Shown here one piece after another: positions 5,226 through 5,626 of a DNA stretch of 5,626 nt. Below the pieces are notes generated by a model that made no database searches, had not been told where the DNA came from, and saw only the letters and a program-made list of their open reading frames with translations. Source of the stretch: Lachnospiraceae bacterium (lineage in GTDB: Bacteria; Bacillota; Clostridia; Lachnospirales; Lachnospiraceae); contig CAADYR010000074.1 in assembly GCA_900753305.1 (NCBI GenBank), positions 1 through 5,626 of the forward strand, in the 5' to 3' direction. Positions within the stretch are counted from its first letter, which is position 1; each line of letters opens with the position of its first letter. The position numbers and the translations under genes are program-made.

Positions 5226-5626
5226 TCACATTGTTATCTGAGGTGTCTGCGTCTGCTCCTGAAAAAGCTCTGCTACCTCATAGATATTGGGGTTCTCATA
5301 GAACCTTAAATCTCCTCTGAATCCTATCTTCAGATGGCTGAATTCTTCTCCAAGTTTCCGAATGTCCTCCGGCGCTCCGTCAGGGAACTCCTGATTCCAT
5401 ATCACCCAATCCCCATTCTGGTATCTTGGGGATAACTCCAACACCACATATTCTTCCGGTACAAACTTTGGATATCTCCTTGGAAGTCCGTTTGCATCAT
5501 AGTAAAGTTTTCCTTCTTCCATGACCGTTAACTCCATTAGTCTTAAGGCATCCTCCAAGGAAGTGCAGAACCAGCATTCTCTATCCTTAAATTTTCTTAT
5601 CCTCCCATCCTGTAAAATAGGCTCTA
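5226..5626 (-). CDS. Unrecognised protein, C-terminal part (start lies beyond the window)
   Basis: The frame is open from the window edge to TGA 5226, giving about 132 residues. A TTG at 5558 could be read as a start, but the frame continues upstream without a stop (residues such as EPILQDGRIRKFKDRECWFC), and no Shine-Dalgarno sequence precedes that TTG, so the gene is treated as cut. The protein is soluble, acidic and rich in aromatic residues, with segments EEGKLYYDANGLPRRYPKFV, YVVLELSPRYQNGDWVIWNQ and a C-terminal helix YEVAELFQEQ. No catalytic motif, signal peptide or membrane segment is visible, and I do not recognise the family. It lies upstream of the DUF3852-like gene in the same direction, separated from it by the hairpin at 5184-5211, so a link to conjugation is by position only. 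Confidence 0.7.
   Translation of the reverse strand, partial: EPILQDGRIRKFKDRECWFCTSLEDALRLMELTVMEEGKLYYDANGLPRRYPKFVPEEYVVLELSPRYQNGDWVIWNQEFPDGAPEDIRKLGEEFSHLKIGFRGDLRFYENPNIYEVAELFQEQTQTPQITM

Larger units (their letters stand above)
1..5626. mobile_element. Interior of an integrative and conjugative element (T4SS module), no ends visible
   Basis: Five or six minus-strand genes match the mating-pair-formation part of Firmicute ICEs: VirB4-type ATPase, PrgI-like protein, TrbL/VirB6-like protein, DUF3852-like protein and an embedded cytosine methyltransferase, all in one direction with short or negative gaps. This gene order is known from Clostridia conjugative transposons. Integrase, relaxase, coupling protein, origin of transfer and att sites are not in the window, so a conjugative plasmid cannot be excluded. 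The toxin-antitoxin cassette at about 3984-4789 is the only part that looks like added cargo. Confidence 0.82.

Noticed and set aside
1..5626. CRISPR array, tRNA, rRNA, insertion sequence or riboswitch
   Set aside because: No regularly spaced repeats, no tRNA-like cloverleaf, no transposase frame or terminal inverted repeats, and no intergenic space large enough for a riboswitch were seen on reading both strands.

Overview
This window is an interior piece of an integrative and conjugative element (ICE), or a related conjugative plasmid, from a low-to-moderate GC Firmicute. It looks most like a gut Clostridia/Lachnospiraceae-type host. The evidence is strong AGGAGG-type ribosome binding sites in front of most genes, short or overlapping gene junctions, and a gene set typical of Firmicute type IV secretion (T4SS) modules: a VirB4-type ATPase, a PrgI-like small membrane protein, a TrbL/VirB6-like polytopic protein, a DUF3852-like secreted/membrane protein and an embedded DNA cytosine methyltransferase. 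All genes lie on the minus strand, so the operon reads from base 5626 down to base 1. No element end, integrase, relaxase or attachment site is visible, and both outermost genes are cut by the window edges.

In order of transcription: (1) the 3' part of an unrecognised soluble protein (5626-5226); (2) an intergenic hairpin with a T-tract (5211-5184); (3) a 112-residue DUF3852-like protein with a signal peptide and two hydrophobic segments (5163-4825); (4) a compact HEPN/MNT toxin-antitoxin cassette, consisting of a consensus-like promoter (4789-4761), an MntA-type nucleotidyltransferase (4735-4430), an overlapping HepT-type HEPN RNase (4443-4048) and a strong bidirectional-looking terminator (4018-3984); (5) a conserved-looking 146-residue protein of unknown function (3957-3517); (6) a TrbL/VirB6-like membrane protein (3488-2628); (7) a complete 510-residue C5-cytosine DNA methyltransferase (2618-1086); (8) a PrgI-like two-helix membrane protein (1105-836); (9) a 190-residue protein that resembles a free-standing VirB4 N-terminal domain (843-271); (10) the N-terminus of the VirB4-type conjugation ATPase (278-1).

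Genes 6-10 form a tightly packed and probably translationally coupled run: there is a 9-base gap between the TrbL-like gene and the methyltransferase, then overlaps of 20, 8 and 8 bases. Together they would encode the inner-membrane channel and ATPase of the mating apparatus, with a methyltransferase that could protect transferred DNA from restriction. The toxin-antitoxin pair carries its own promoter and terminator and is clearly more AT-rich in the stretch counted (41 of 120 bases G+C at 4141-4260, against 67 of 120 in two methyltransferase stretches). It reads as a cargo module placed inside the transfer operon, likely for element maintenance or defence. No stretch over 300 bases lacks a gene; the longest non-coding gaps are about 90 bases.
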